From contig JAYGXS010000002.1 in NCBI GenBank assembly GCA_036362985.1, positions 6,216,471 through 6,280,470 of the forward strand: DNA of 64,000 bases. The letters are read 5' to 3'. The notes below the pieces were generated by a model that was not told where the DNA came from, ran no database searches, and saw only the letters and a program-made list of their open reading frames with translations. This document shows positions 1-13,800 of the stretch, in pieces; positions within the stretch are counted from its first letter, which is position 1, and each line of letters begins with the position of its first letter. A program made the translations under genes and the position numbers. Source of the DNA: Ligula intestinalis (Eukaryota > Platyhelminthes > Cestoda > Diphyllobothriidea > Diphyllobothriidae).

Positions 1-190
1 CACCGTCCACGTCAGATAATGGCGATTACGCACGCGTGCTGGATTTGCAACACGCTTAAAGTGTGCGAACCAATCAAATGTCAGATTGCGTCATTGTGAT
101 AACCAAGTAAGTTACAGCATTGCTTATCTCTACAAATAGCTGTTTACCTATATATATTTGATATTTAGTTGCTACTAGGGTTCAAGCTGT
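1..190 (+). repeat. Dispersed repeat copy (family also at 10.92-11.16 kb and 11.44-11.54 kb)
   Basis: The segment around TCATTGTGATAACCAAGTAA and AAGTTACAGCATTGC is repeated in reverse complement at about 10920-11160, with the same order of blocks. A shorter copy lies at 11440-11540. The family has no coding capacity that I can see. It is truncated by the window edge. Confidence 0.75.
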
Positions 191-1594
191 CATGCGTTCG
201 AATCCGGAGTCTTCGCCATTTTGATATTTAATCTTCCCCTACAAAATACCATGCTGTAAAATGCACTGGACCATCACAGGGGATAGGGGTGGACGCCTCA
301 CACCTTATAAGGGCTGGGCATATAACCAATACCACGTGGGGTGGGGGTGTTCTGACATGCCTAGTCGCAGGCACGCGCCGTGCCAGCTGTGCTTCAGATG
401 GCTGACTGGCTCGGAAAGTGGACTAGTACCCGGTAGCACAAAAAGGAAGTTATTTTGACCCGCAGCACAGCGTCCCCCGACACTCAGAAAATATTCGTCA
501 ATATAAGCAATCAGTTCGCAGTCAAATTGTGGTTTATAAGACTGCCGACTGGGGGGGGGGGGTAAAGCGCTTCTCGGGACGGTGGGTCAGGCCTTAATAA
601 GCCTCTCTGGCAATGGCTCATCTGGGATCCGATTCGTGCTCTTGTTGATTGAGAAAACCTGCCACATTGTGTGTGGCTCGCGTTGAGGGGTTTTTAGTTT
701 CAATTGGCCCAATTGTGGAAAATTTACGGCATCGCTGGCGGTCGAACCTACAAGCTTTTCCGCAGCCAATGCTTTAACATTTAGCCACGGGTCCACCGTG
801 AGCCGTGGATTCAATCACTCTTGGGTCAATTTGTATGCCCAGCTTTACTGCACGTATAGACCCCACCAATACGGACGCGGTAAGCCGACTACCAGCCAGG
901 ATTACATAATTAGTCATCTAGGATCCACTGGATGGACTACTAAGCTAACAATCTGACTCGTGCACTAGTCATCCTCTACGTCCATCATTTTGTGGTAGGC
1001 ATCGCCGTTTACGAAGTTCATACCGTTATCAGATATTCAGCGAAAAGTGTAAACTTGGCACTTTCTGACAGAATAAGTTGGGCATTCATTCAGTGCGCCT
1101 TGAGCTTTCGAAGGATGCCGGTAGCCCAATCATCAGCAGTGCCCACCATTTTTGTTCCTTCTTTTAATAATGTGATTGCTGGATTAGTAGCTGTTGAATA
1201 TTTACTGTAGGTTCCGATTCCTTTGTGCTTCGATGCCATAAACATAAGTTTTTTAATGTGAAGGTGAGCAAACCCTGCCTACCGGACAATACCACTCCTA
1301 TTTTAGGAGGAATTTCTTTCCGATTCATCATTTTTTTAAAGTTTCCTGCGTCTGCTCTGGTTTTCACGTGAATTTCACTGCACCTATCACGCGGTATGCA
1401 TGTCACATTCAAAAAAGAACTTTACTGTTGGGCAAATATCCTGAAATTTGCGGCGACACATGATAACTATTTTTTTATGACAAAGGGAAAGGGTTCGAAG
1501 ATAATTATCCAGGCGGTGCCTCGGTTTTTAGGAGTAGTTATGATCGTTGGGTGCTACATCGTTTTCAACCGGGTCGGGGTCGCCGATGCCTACT
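191..1594. other. Region 3' of CCDC146, no gene recognised
   Basis: Short ORFs only. It contains a 12-G run at 549-560 and a block (about 695-760, CCCAATTGTGGAAAAT) resembling the left part of the 40644-40788 element. The CCDC146 3' UTR must lie at its right end. Confidence 0.5.
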
Positions 1595-1849
1595 TTAGAT
1601 CTCAATGGGCTTCAGACGCGGCTGCCGGATATGGCGCATGTTACTGCTTGGCACGGCGGGCTTGACCGGCGCAAACGCTCCGAACGGTCTTGCCTCCGGA
1701 TGAGTATAGTCGGGAGACGGTGGGGGTAGGAGACCGCTTGCAACGGCCGCCGTGATCTGCAGGCCGTCTGCTAGGTACGCGTTGGGTCGCACCTCAGCGG
1801 CAGTCCAAACTCCGTCGCTGTTGACGCTCTCCTCCAGTTCCCGCTTCAG
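1595..1849 (-). CDS. CCDC146: CCDC146 exon 15 (C-terminus, residues 956-1039)
   Basis: 84 codons plus TAA. It encodes LKRELEESVNSDGVWTAAEV and RPNAYL, a Pro-rich spacer, FGAFAPVKPAVPSSNMRHIR and QPRLKPIEI. The final block is nearly identical to the vertebrate C-terminus and fixes the identification. No canonical AATAAA was noticed within a few hundred bases downstream. Confidence 0.97.
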   Translation of the reverse strand: MKRELEESVNSDGVWTAAEVRPNAYLADGLQITAAVASGLLPPPSPDYTHPEARPFGAFAPVKPAVPSSNMRHIRQPRLKPIEI

Positions 1850-4800
1850 CTGAAGACAACAGTTCAGGCAAAACGGCAAGTTGAGATGTGAGAGGATATA
1901 AAGTAGAGCAAAACTATGCCCCGCCCAACTGTGTTACAGAATTGGTAGTTAAACATTTAATCCTTGTTTAACGAATGCAAATTTATTATTTGATTGTGTT
2001 CAAGGTCATCCCAGAACATTAAATTACAGCCACTTAGCATTGTTTTAATGAGCTAAATATAATAAAATTCAGAAGACGAAGATGCGATCACTGGAACAAG
2101 AGTTTTATTTGCCTGACGTTTCGGATTCCGTCGGGAATCCTTAGTCATAGGTAATCGTAAACAAGTCTGAGACATGTAACTCCTGTTGCTCAGGCAACTG
2201 ATGCCTACTAATGGAAAAAGTAGTGCGTAGGACGTATAGAAGTAGAAAAATAGGAACAATTATTTGCATAAACTAATGCTTTGCAACAAAAAGCGAGCCA
2301 TTAATAAAAAGAAACACAACTTATACGAAAGGAGAAGTCCGCAAAATGTGCAACAGCGCAAACATTCGGAAGTGCCCGAACTTGCAGAAGAACGCAAAGA
2401 ACTACGAGGTTTCAATAATAAGGTAAAGTTAAAAATGAAGTCAAAATTGCACGTCACTAATAAATATAAAGCTAAAGTAAACTAAGTAAAGAAATTTAAA
2501 ATAAAACTAATTAAAATAACTCAATTGAAAACTAATCTAAAGCTGAAATAAAACTAATAAAACAAAATAAACTAAAAACTAATCTAGAACGAAGCTAAAC
2601 ACTGAACTCAAATATGACTAAGTTTAATAAACCAAAGTAAATATGTTGAGATATACTAAATTAGTCAATATTTCAACCCCAAATGCGACTGCGTATCACT
2701 AATAAATCGAAAACGAAACTAATACTTAATTAAAACAAATAACCTTGAAAGAAATTTTAAACTAAATTAAAAGTAATATAGCTTGATAATAAACTAAAAA
2801 CCCAACTAAAACAAAACAGAAATTAAATAAAATCTAAGTAAATTAATTAAACTAAACTAAGATAGGCAAAGTGACGAAAGATTTCCGTGGGGGGTCAGTG
2901 TTATAGGTGGATGGATTGCACCGGCCAGCGTTACGGGACACACTTATCCGTTGTGTCTTGGGGCTCAATCTGGAGCTCCGCTAGCTAGTAATATAGCCAG
3001 AAAAATGAAGCCGACAAAGACCAGGGGGTTCAAGTGGTTGGGGCGTTGACGCAGGTCGAGCCGCAGGCCTTGTAATACCGTACGCTTGGATGTGGCTAGC
3101 TGATGACAGCTTTTAATCCAGGAATTGTCATTCCAATCACCCTGATCTTTGTCAGTAATGCTATTCTGTGCTCGGGTCTACATAAACAGGTCGAACAAAA
3201 ACCTTCTTCATGCGGGAGAAGGAGAAAACAGAATCTGTTGTAAACTGGTAACGAGTGAACTTAATGTGCCGTAGTCAAGATAACACTGTTTCGATTCAAA
3301 GTGGACTATAATGGTGTGTTCAATCGCCTCTTCGAAATAAATAACTAACCCTCTGATTTCTCACATTCGCCAATATTTCCTGTTCTACTCTAAATCTTCG
3401 TTGAAGTCGTCGAAATTCCTCCTCTGCGTCGGCGGTCGGGGGTTCACCGGCTGCAATCCGCATCTTAGCAGTCGCTAAACCACGCATCAGAACCTGAGGG
3501 TGTAGAAGAGAGCAAAATTTGCTAAAGAGATCGAAGGACAACAATCGCTTAGGCAGTTGTTATGTGAGGAAGGGTTTAGGAACTGCGAATTCAATTCAGT
3601 ACCGGCATCCGTGAGTTTAGATCAAACGTGGCAGGGATATCTTGTTCACCATTTAGCGCATAGCGGGTAGCCCGCGTGGATTGATGTCGATCTCGTGGGC
3701 GCGGCTGTGAGATAGTGTTCCACGCTGGTCCCGAGGTCTCTGGTCGACCCTTTTCCTAGTTTTCTCTGATCTCATTTTTTGTCCACGCTTGTGTCTTGTT
3801 TGAACTGACTCGCGCCATGTTCATACCGCCTGGTAGGCGGGATGATGGTCTATGGTTCTGTTAAGTGTTCTAGTCTAAGGCCAACTTTCTAGCAGCAATC
3901 TGGCCATCTGTGGTGGTCCTCGACTATTTGTGACCTTAAACATTCTCGTCTCCTTGTTCCTTGATTATCCCTGGACTTTGAATGAACTGACAACACCGGT
4001 ACAAATTTATCCTCGTGTTTCTGACTATAACGGTTGTAAGCTTTTCTTAATATCTTACATACCATACATTGTTTGTCGTCTCTATTACGTTAACCGTATA
4101 TATAGTGTTAGACTGTATTCTGCAGAGTCAGACAAGTACTCTTACCACACATCTTGTCGCTGGCTCGGCCTATTACCTTTGCTTTGTCGAAGGTAAAAAT
4201 GTATTTCTTCTGCTGTACGTGTTCACAGACCACAGAAGGCTTATCCTTGTGGTTGTCTGCGGGCAGCAAAATGTGACTGGTCCCTCTGTGGACGAGGGAC
4301 AGGCCAGTAAGCGCGCTGGCTTGCCAACAATTACGACAGCCACGAAAGAGGACAAAGGTCACACGAGCCCTCCAGCGGTCAATTTCACGGACTGTCAGCA
4401 GCGAACAAGCAGGGCAAAGTTCGTTGAGCACAGATATACTAGCAGGCATGCGGCAATGCTGAAACAGTCCTGGCAAGCAGAAAGAATCCTCATGTGACTT
4501 TCACGATGGAGACAAGCGCGTGTCCGAAACGTTAGTCTCAGTATACATCGTACCTTCATCGTCGTCTTCTTTGGAGGATGATAAAAACGATAAGATATCT
4601 GGACCTAACATCTTTAGACATACTGCTATACCGATATAAATGTATCTGATAACCTACTTTTGCCTTCGAGTCGAGTTTCTCACACTCGATCATCCGCAGC
4701 GTCAGCTCAGAAGCTAATGCCTTCATTTTCGTAGTGAGTTTTTGCGAGGTATTCTGCTGGTTGTTCACATGAACGGACAACTGTAGGGTGAATTCCCTGC

Positions 4801-7800
4801 AAAGCGAGAAGAAAAGAAAATTTGCAGATAGGAACAGACTAAACAGAATATGCAGAAAACAGTCATGCGGCAGGATCGACATCTAAGAAGGCACCCTAGA
4901 TTCACTTGATTTTGGTGTGAGGTGAGTCTCTGCATGGAAAGATTACGACGGCGTAAGTGTCTCTGGCAGCCACGGTAACATCACATCTGTGGCTGGTGTG
5001 TATGTGGTGGTCCTCGACTACTTGTAACCTTTAAGCTTGAGTATCCAGGGACTCCGAATGCACTGACAACACCGGTAGATTTTTATCCTCATGTACACCA
5101 GATTCAGGTTGTAACTGTTTTCCGTAATTTTTATATACCTTTGACAGTTTGGTCTTTTCTCTTACCGTTTATATTGGGTTCCGCTCTAAACTGATAGTCA
5201 GACAAGTGTTCTAACCACATGTACTTGCATGTTCACAGTCGCTTGCGTCTGGTCAATGTCTGAACCCGAGAGACTCTGTCTGATGTTTGACTGATCACAG
5301 CTCTGAATGCATACGAATGGTCGCGTTCCAGGGGTTTTCATAAGTAACGGAAAATATGGCATTCTCTGCCATATATCCAGTGCGTCTAAGAAGCGACTGG
5401 GCGCATCTTTCCGGGACATAGTGTTGGAATTTTACATCAGCCCACAGCTACCATGCACAGCAGGGTGATGAAAACAAATGACCGACTAACACTCAATGTG
5501 CAATTTGGGGGGTAGTAAATCGCGTCCCCTGCCCCCACTGTCCTTATAATTACACAGGTCAAACTGAACGCGTGCTCGGATCGCGGCGTGCAATAGGACG
5601 AACTATTGCAAGTTGCTGCCCACAACTACGAAACGGGCCATGAGTTCAATTTCAAAGCCGTCGAGATACTCGCCCACACAGGAAACAAGGCCAGCCGAGA
5701 ATTGATTGAAGGCTGGTCCACGTATGGAAATTTGATCTATCAATCGGTGTATCGCTTTGTCGCTGACGTACAGAACCCTGCACAGTCACCTCAGATTTCC
5801 GTCGCTGATAACTGATTGACCTGCTTCCCCTTTAAGTGTCACCTTCCATGTTGCTGTTGCCATATCTGGTAATAATCTCCTGGAGCAGTTCGAAAGCTCA
5901 GAAGAGTAAACAAACGGTTCCGGTGTTCGAAAAGTGTTTTCCTGTTTTCAATCACAACTATGTAAACGGCCAGTCAAAATCAAGGCTGACGCAGATGCTT
6001 GCACCGACGGTACCGGACCTGCGTGCCCTTTTAAAGTTTCGAACATATTCTGAAGGGCATATAACGTCCCATCTGCTGATGACTTACGTATCCTCTTCTT
6101 ACTATGAACAATTATGGTTCGAACCCGCCCATCTTTTTGGAAAGTACAGTAGCGTTTACATAATAATATGAGCGGCATGGCGTGCTCTCTAACGGACGCG
6201 CACGTAGAGCCGGCAAGCAAAAACCAGCGGCTGACCGATCGACCGCCTGGCAGGGAGGAGGATGGCACCGCAGCAACCACGATAGTTGCGCAGGGAACAA
6301 AGGAAACGCTGACCCGCCATTTGTTGGCAGCGCACTTGTCGGAGCCAACCGGCGGCCACCAGGCAGGCGATCGCAGGTGCAGAAAGCATGAATATAACAC
6401 GAGATTGGTGGCAAGATGATTTCACTCAAGGCCCATGGAGATGTAAGCACGGTACTGTGAGGATGGAAGAGTGTGTGCTTTTGAAGCGTCAGTCCAAATA
6501 TACTTTGGTCCACAAACCCGCCCCCTCTTCCTCTTCTTTGGAAGAAGATGACCCGGTATCTTTAGGTATATCAATAATAATAATTGCATATGTAAGGCCC
6601 AGGGGCCTCGTCCTTAATCATTGCCGCGTATGAACAACAGAAACGAGTAGAATATTATGAGTATTAAGTCACATCCGATTCATAGCGAGCAGTTTAGCGT
6701 AAAAACCCATTACTCTTTTAAGTTAAGTGTAATTCTTTAACGAAAGTATTCGATTACACTTAACATACAGCGGCACAAACCCCCAGAGCGTTAAATGCTT
6801 AAGTTTTTGAAAAAGGTTCTTTAATTCAAAACATTTTCCACTGCACATTAACAATAGTCACTGATAGGTGAATAGGCCATGACCAAGGCATCCCTACATT
6901 AAAATGTTTCTTGCTAAACGAAACAAGTGTCTGGCAAAAACAGGATAATTTTAATTGTATTTTTCGTTTTTTAGTTAATTCAACGTAGTAGTGAATTATT
7001 TTTCTTTAGTGCTTAAATTTTTTCACACTCGGTAAGTCTAACAAGCATTGTAGATTTCAAACAATTTTAATGCAGTTTAGGGCAATCATTTATTGCTTTC
7101 GATAGAAGAACTACAGCGTGTCCAATAAGTAACTGACTTTTGATTTGCTAATAAAACGAAATCTGTTAATGCTAGAATATTGAAACTCGTTTAATTCGAA
7201 AGAAAACCCTTTCTAGAATTTGGTGCAGTGAAAATCCAAGAGAAATTCAAGAAAGGCCGCTGCATTCTCTTCGTGTGACGGTGTGGTGCGAAATAACTGC
7301 TTCCAATGTGATTGGCCCATACTTTTTTGAAAATAATGATGGCGCAACAGTAACAATTAATGGTGAAAGATACCGATCTATGATAAGCGAATTTCTAATT
7401 TCTGAAATTAAGACTTATGGCATACGCAGTACTTGGTTTCAACAGGATGGAGCCACGGCCCATACAGCAAGAAAAACGATGACATTGTTGAATGAGTGCT
7501 TTCCAAATCATTTGATTTCACAATTTGGTATTATTCTTTGGCCCCCTCAATCTCAAGATTTCACCCCATGTGATTTCTTCTTATGGGTCTACCTGAAGTC
7601 AAGATTTTATGTAAAAAATCCAACAAATCTGCAAGAACTTAAAAACAACATTTGTTCTGAAATAAAACAACTATCAACTGATACCCTAAGGAGCGTTATG
7701 AAAAACGACAAAGAAACGAACCATAAGTTGTCAAAACAACCTTGGCCATCATTTAAAAGACATTATATACTAAACTTAGTTATAACGAAAAATAAAAAGG

Positions 7801-10800
7801 TTTTTTCTTTCGAATAAAACAAGTTTCAATATCCTAGCATTAATAGTTTTTGTTTTATTGTCAAATCAAAAAGGTCAGTTACTTCTGGGACACCCTGTGC
7901 TTTTGGAAAAGGTGGTTGAGTGTATGAATTTTCGACACTGTCTCACTAGGTCGTCGTCAGACGGATGAGACTTGTACAAAACAGTTAATTCAAAATGATA
8001 GCTAACATAAACTTATGTAACGGGTCTGGGTAGAAGTCGATAATCTTCACCCGCATGTGATTATGCAGTTGGTCGGGGACTACTCGTCGACCGCACTTAG
8101 TTGTGCGGTCGGTGGTGGCTGGTTATTGCTTTCTCTAGTCCGAATAGGCTGCAATCCCTTCCATGCTTCCCTGAGGCTGGTGTACATCACGTTCAATTTG
8201 ACGTGGCGTTGATGCACGAGTCGTCGGAATTGATGGCTACTAAAAACTCGTGGTCTTTCTTGTATGGGTAAGAGCCAACAATGCAAGCTTTGTCCCATGC
8301 AAATTGGTGTCCAGTTTCTAATGTGTGCATGGCAACTTCGAACAAGTGATATCTTTCATTTATTCTCCAAGGTCAGATTCCGCACCTCTTATTGCGTATC
8401 CTACCCTCAGTACCATAATCATTGAAATTTCCGTGGAGTGTGCGTTTATTAGTGGAATTCAGTGGGTGACAAGACCTCACCACCGAAACAGTGCTCACCA
8501 CTGTTTCTCAGCAAAGAAAACGCAGCAACTTTGGACGCCTTGGCAATCATTTTAATAGCTTTCATGGTCGTACTGGCAAACAGCTGTTTTGGGTAATTCA
8601 CTTCAGGCCTTTGCAGCGGCATGGAAAATAAGCGGTTGAAGTGAGCAGTTCTGTACAGTGATTAAATATGTAGCGGCTCGTGCCTGGCTGACTAGCTCGC
8701 ATCGAAGTACACTTTCCCAACGGCTCGCCGACGCGGTTTTTGACGTCTCGATCAGCCAATCACGGTGCCCGCATCTACGCTCAAAACCAGGCGACGAATG
8801 GGGAGCTTGCACGCGTGCCCGACGCAAGTTGCCTCTCTGCCCAAAATTTCCAGGCCGACCTAGCCAATGAAAGCTATCTCTCTCTCTCTGTCTTCTGGCC
8901 CGACTACTCAAAGACCTCACTTGGAAATCGGTTCTGAGCAAGACGGGTTGGAGGCCGGGCGCTCATGCGCCCTCCGGCCGTACAGCCATGCCGGATGGAC
9001 TGGCAACTTTCCCATAACTTTTCTGTAAACAATATACTCTTCCGTCTATTCTCGCCTTTCCGCCGCCTTCTCTCCGATCTCCTAAGGAACCAGGGTCTGA
9101 AAGATTGTCGGTGTTAAGGCTATAACCGTCGTAGCCTTAGCTCCTATATATCGTTCTTGAGGTGAAGGGGGGGGGAGCATTAGTCAGCTCGTCGTTCCCT
9201 CGTCTCCTGCGTGCCGTGAACAAGGGAATGACGAGATGACTCATGCCCCTTCACCTCAAGAACGATATAAGCACTGTACAGAACTGCCCGCTTCACTCGC
9301 TTTTTTTCCATGTCACTGTAAAGACCTGAAGTGTATGACCGAAACAGATGTTTGCCAATACAACTTTTCAATCGTAAACGAAATGGGAATTTTTGCCGAG
9401 TTTTCAGAGTCTTTGTTTTCGTAAGCTTGTGTTTTGCACTGTCTTTCTTTGTCCGCTGTAGACGAAACAAATTGACCCGCGTCGCCACGAATGCCGATGG
9501 CGAAAAAAGCGAAATTGAACTTTAGGAACCTCCCCTGCTTTCTCATTTGGAAACTTAAGGGGTCAGATGCCGCCTGTTTGGTTAAAATTCTCATTCACGA
9601 CCTTGTGAGCCCCTTTTTACCAACCAATCCACCTTCACCCGGCCCACCTTCCAAAAAGATAATAAAACTGGATGATACGGATTCTGACCTCAACGTTTTC
9701 TTATGCAGTTGATGCTGCATACATCGATTTATCAGCAAATCATAAAATAGGAAATTGGTTTGAATCGACGATATTCACTGATGATAAAGCAACCGTCCTT
9801 GCCATTTCATTGGGAAGTTCTCCAACCAGGTAATACATGGCCTCGGGAATAGGTGTTCTTGCGTAACTTCTCCGAGTATTTAACTATGTCTAAGAAGCAG
9901 GAGACGCAATCACTGGAACAAAAAGGTTATCGGCCTGACGTTTCGAATGCTCGCTTGAACTCACTGTCAGAGAGAATCGCAGAAGAGGATGCATGGGTTG
10001 CACTTGGATTATAGTCTGTAGCGGCCTCGCGACCACATGTGAGCTAAAAGAAACAGCTATCTTGATTATAGATGGGGGTTGTGATGGATGCAATGCTGCC
10101 TTGCAGTCTGGGTCCCAGTAATTAATTGTCACAATTGCAGACTTTTACTGGGTAATTATGCGACAATTTGGTTCGCTGTCTTGGATGTTTTTGGTACTCC
10201 GTGCCCTATCGACGTGACTTTAGTGGCACCTAACAGCCACTTGTGCCTCAAAATCAGCCGCTGACACATGGCGCCTTTGGCCTGCAAGGCCTGCGCACCC
10301 ACGCTAGCCTTTGCCTATCTCAAGGTCGCGCCACAACCGCTAGTCTTGACATTAGCCACGTAATTGGCTGCCGTAACAAAGCATGCGCCGGCATTCAAGC
10401 GATTTCCGACGCTCTAGTTACTCTGGAATTGACGCACTCACAGCCGGACTGCAGTCAGCTATTCTCCGAGTCTTTTGTGCAGAATACACTATTCCTAACA
10501 CCGTGGCCTTCTCACCGTCTTCCCTCTTCTCTCCTAAGGAACCATTGTCTGAAGATCGCGGTAGCTAGAGTTTAACTTACTTAACCCCCTGCGATATAGC
10601 TGATTCGCCAGCTATTGCAAAATGTGATCAGGGAATATATAAATGGAAAGTAATTGTGTTCCTTGATGGATTGCAGGCCTGAGAACCATCACTCGAATGG
10701 GTCGCGGCTAACGCGTTTATCACCTCTCGCGAGGATTTTGGTCTCGTTAAGCTTGAAAGTACGGCCAGATCCCATCAAGTGATCTGCAAGCTGAGAGGTA

Positions 10801-13800
10801 GTGCTTTTCCTACTTTTTGTTACTGTTACTTATATTTTGCAGCATTATACCTAATAGCATGCTTAACACGCTATAAAGAAACGAAAAAAATGGACTGGTT
10901 AGCCAGTTTATGCCGAAAGTCTACACTATTAGCAACTAGATATTGAATAGATATGCGTGAATGGTTATTTCTAGAGATACGCAATGCTGTAACTTAATTG
11001 GTTACCACAATGACGTCATCTGAATTCTGATTAGTTAGCACACTTTAAGCGCTTTGCAATTACTGCACGCACGCGCAATCGCCATTATTTGACCTGCACG
11101 GCGTAATCATTATGCCAAAATGTGGTTCGCTGTCTTCGACGTTTTTGCAACCCTGTGTCTTCCCCACATGACTGTTTTCTCTGCTCTAGCAAGGTTCCAT
11201 TAAGGAATATAGAAACGGCAGATCATTGCGCTTGTTGATGGACTGTGGGCCTAAGAACCATGGCTTGAGCAGCTCGCGGCTCTGGCGGTTGTCACCATTC
11301 GCAAGGATTCCAGCTTCGGGAGACTGAAAAACAATCATTGCAGTGATAGCATCTAATCCTACTAAATTGTTTCCCAGGACCTACCTGTTCGATTCTATCA
11401 GCAGTCATTCCCGCTTAGACGACCAAGTATACGTGATTGGCCACTGCATGGACGCAATATGACATTTCATTGGTTCGCACACTTTTACAGTCCCTGCACG
11501 CGTGCATAAAGGCCATAATTTGACTGACAGGGCGTGCGACGGTAACACGCAAAACTCCCTGCCTCATCGCCTGTNNNNNNNNNNNNNNNNNNNNNNNNNN
11601 NNNNNNNNNNNNNNNNNNNNNNNNNNNNNNNNNNNNNNNNNNNNNNNNNNNNNNNNNNNNNNNNNNNNNNNNNNCTCCTTCTAATGCTATTTACTGCCTC
11701 TCCTGCAACTTGTAGTAATACTGTAGGTTGTTGTGTTCTTTTGGTGAAGAAAACATGGTCTACGATGTGCACAGCACTATGCACACTGTTATCCTGTTTG
11801 ACTGTAGTTATCAACATGAGCGACTAACCCGGCACACACCATTCACAACCCCCATGGAGGCCCGCAATTCACGAGGTCACTTACATATTGGAATATGAGG
11901 CCACGTCGTCACCAGTAAGTCTTCACAACGAACCCGCCTAACACTGCCTGCTGTGACCACCAACATCCCGAGCTTAAAATACACCAGCGTCAAGACCGTC
12001 ACCAAAAAAGTTCCTGACTTATCCATATTTCCTCTGTTAGCACTTATGTACATCACCCATTGTCTTGGTCGGTAACTTGTTAATCCACTGCAAACAGCCT
12101 GAGAGCCCAATCCACCGGATCTAGGTGGCAGAGGGTAACAGACAGCGAGGAAAATGCATCTAAAGTCTAATCTCATCATAATTCAGCGCCAGTCAACGTC
12201 CCTATAGCACCCTGCTAGGGAGCACACGGTGGTCCTTGGTGATGACAATGGTCAAAAATTAGGATTATGGCAGGGAAAACAACTGTAGTAGATAAGCAGT
12301 GCATTCTTGTGCCTCAAATGCCCTCGAAATTACACAAGACACACTGGACTCATCTTTGTTTCGCACATACACGAACATAAGCTGGCTGTTAGGCGGGGTA
12401 ACGCATTTTCACAATTGGTTTCCAACGCCTACGAGACGGGTCACGAGTTCAATGCCGCAGCTGCAAGGGTAATCGCCCACGCCGACAGAAAGACAGGCAG
12501 AGAATTGCTTGAAGCCTGGGCCTTAAATGAAAACTCAGTCAATCGATTTATCGATCTGGTGCCGACCTACATAACCCTGTGCAGGTATCGTTGGACTGGC
12601 GTCACAATTGGCTGATTTGCCCCTGCTCCCTATAACTGTTGCTTGTTTTTTTCGTTGACGCTTTTATCTCTGAAGCTGGACTCCAGTAAGAGGCCTAAAG
12701 CTTAGACAAAAAATAGTGATTCGGGCGATCGATGTGCCTTATTCTTGTTCTCCTTCTTCTTCTTCTTTTTCTTTTTCTTCTTATTCTTCTTCTTCTTAGG
12801 CGCCGCAGGAAGTCTTCAACAGGACTTATGACAATTCCAGCCGGCAACGATGACAGTGCCATCGGCAATTACTTACTTTTAATGCAACATCTTCAGTCAT
12901 TATCACCGATTGCCCTGCATATCTATAAATAGATATTCAAATAGATATCTATTTTTCCGTTCAAAACAGATATCAACTAGATATTGAAACTACTATGAAG
13001 TGAGAGTCCTTAGATGTTTACTGGACGTAAATTGCTACTAGTGTATCAGTGAGGCAAACATTTCCACTTCAGATGAATTACTTGAAAATACATAAATATA
13101 TATCACGGAAAATGCTTACTTTCCTCCGGCAGCTTGTTTTTTCAGGTCATCGATGAGCTTCTCCGTGGCCTCCAAGATCATCTTCCGCTCCAATAGAAGA
13201 GCCTCCTTCTTGGCGATCTTGACTTCGAGTGCCTCAATCTTTTCGGTCATTTGCTGGACAGTCAGATCATTGCCTTCCAGCAGGCGAAGACGTCCGGCAG
13301 GTTTGAATGGTAGCTCAACAGCATCCTCCTCCTCGTTGGGGATCGGATCTTTAGTGGCGTCGTCTGTGCTTTGGATTGCGACAACTTGAGTTGGCGGCAG
13401 CAATGGTGGCAGGATCCTCTGTCCGGCTTTGGGATCGAGGAGAGGGGCATTTGGGTCTTCCGCCAACGTCTCCAGTCTTTTCAAGCATTTGACAGTCAGT
13501 CCCAGCTGTAGGTGTATGTGGGGGGAGAGGATAAGGAAGGTCTACACTTGGGTGATAACCGGAAAATAAAGTTTTGGTAGGGATTCCTTGTGGGGCCAGC
13601 TGGGGAACGCGTGAAGCGCGCACCACAGGCTCACGGACACCTGATTTTAGGGGTTAGGGTGGGCGGGGCATGTCAGGGAACAAATCAGATCGCAATATTT
13701 CTGTAAAACAAAAAACGTTACGAGGACAAGTTGGGTCGCGTACTCAAACCTTGGGAGAAGGCACTGAAATAGGCTTTGATAGCATCGCTAAACCCCACCC

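Noticed and set aside
4069..4497. 142-codon plus-strand ORF and overlapping 122-codon minus-strand ORF.
   Set aside because: No recognisable domain; lies in a repeat duplicated at 5.0 kb; both strands are open, which is typical of chance.
5948..6513. Overlapping ORFs of 150 and 133 codons on the minus strand.
   Set aside because: GC-rich stretch open in many frames; no domain, no splice context, inside CCDC146 intron 12.
11485..11817. ORFs running across N bases (also 25568-25984 and 36543-36809).
   Set aside because: Open only because gap bases are untranslatable.
11877..12179. Minus-strand ORF conserved at 21326-21586.
   Set aside because: Conservation is explained by the two sibling Penelope copies; it is antisense to them and has no domain.
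12732..12932. Leucine/lysine-rich ORF with a hydrophobic run.
   Set aside because: Encoded by the CTT-rich tail of a Penelope copy.
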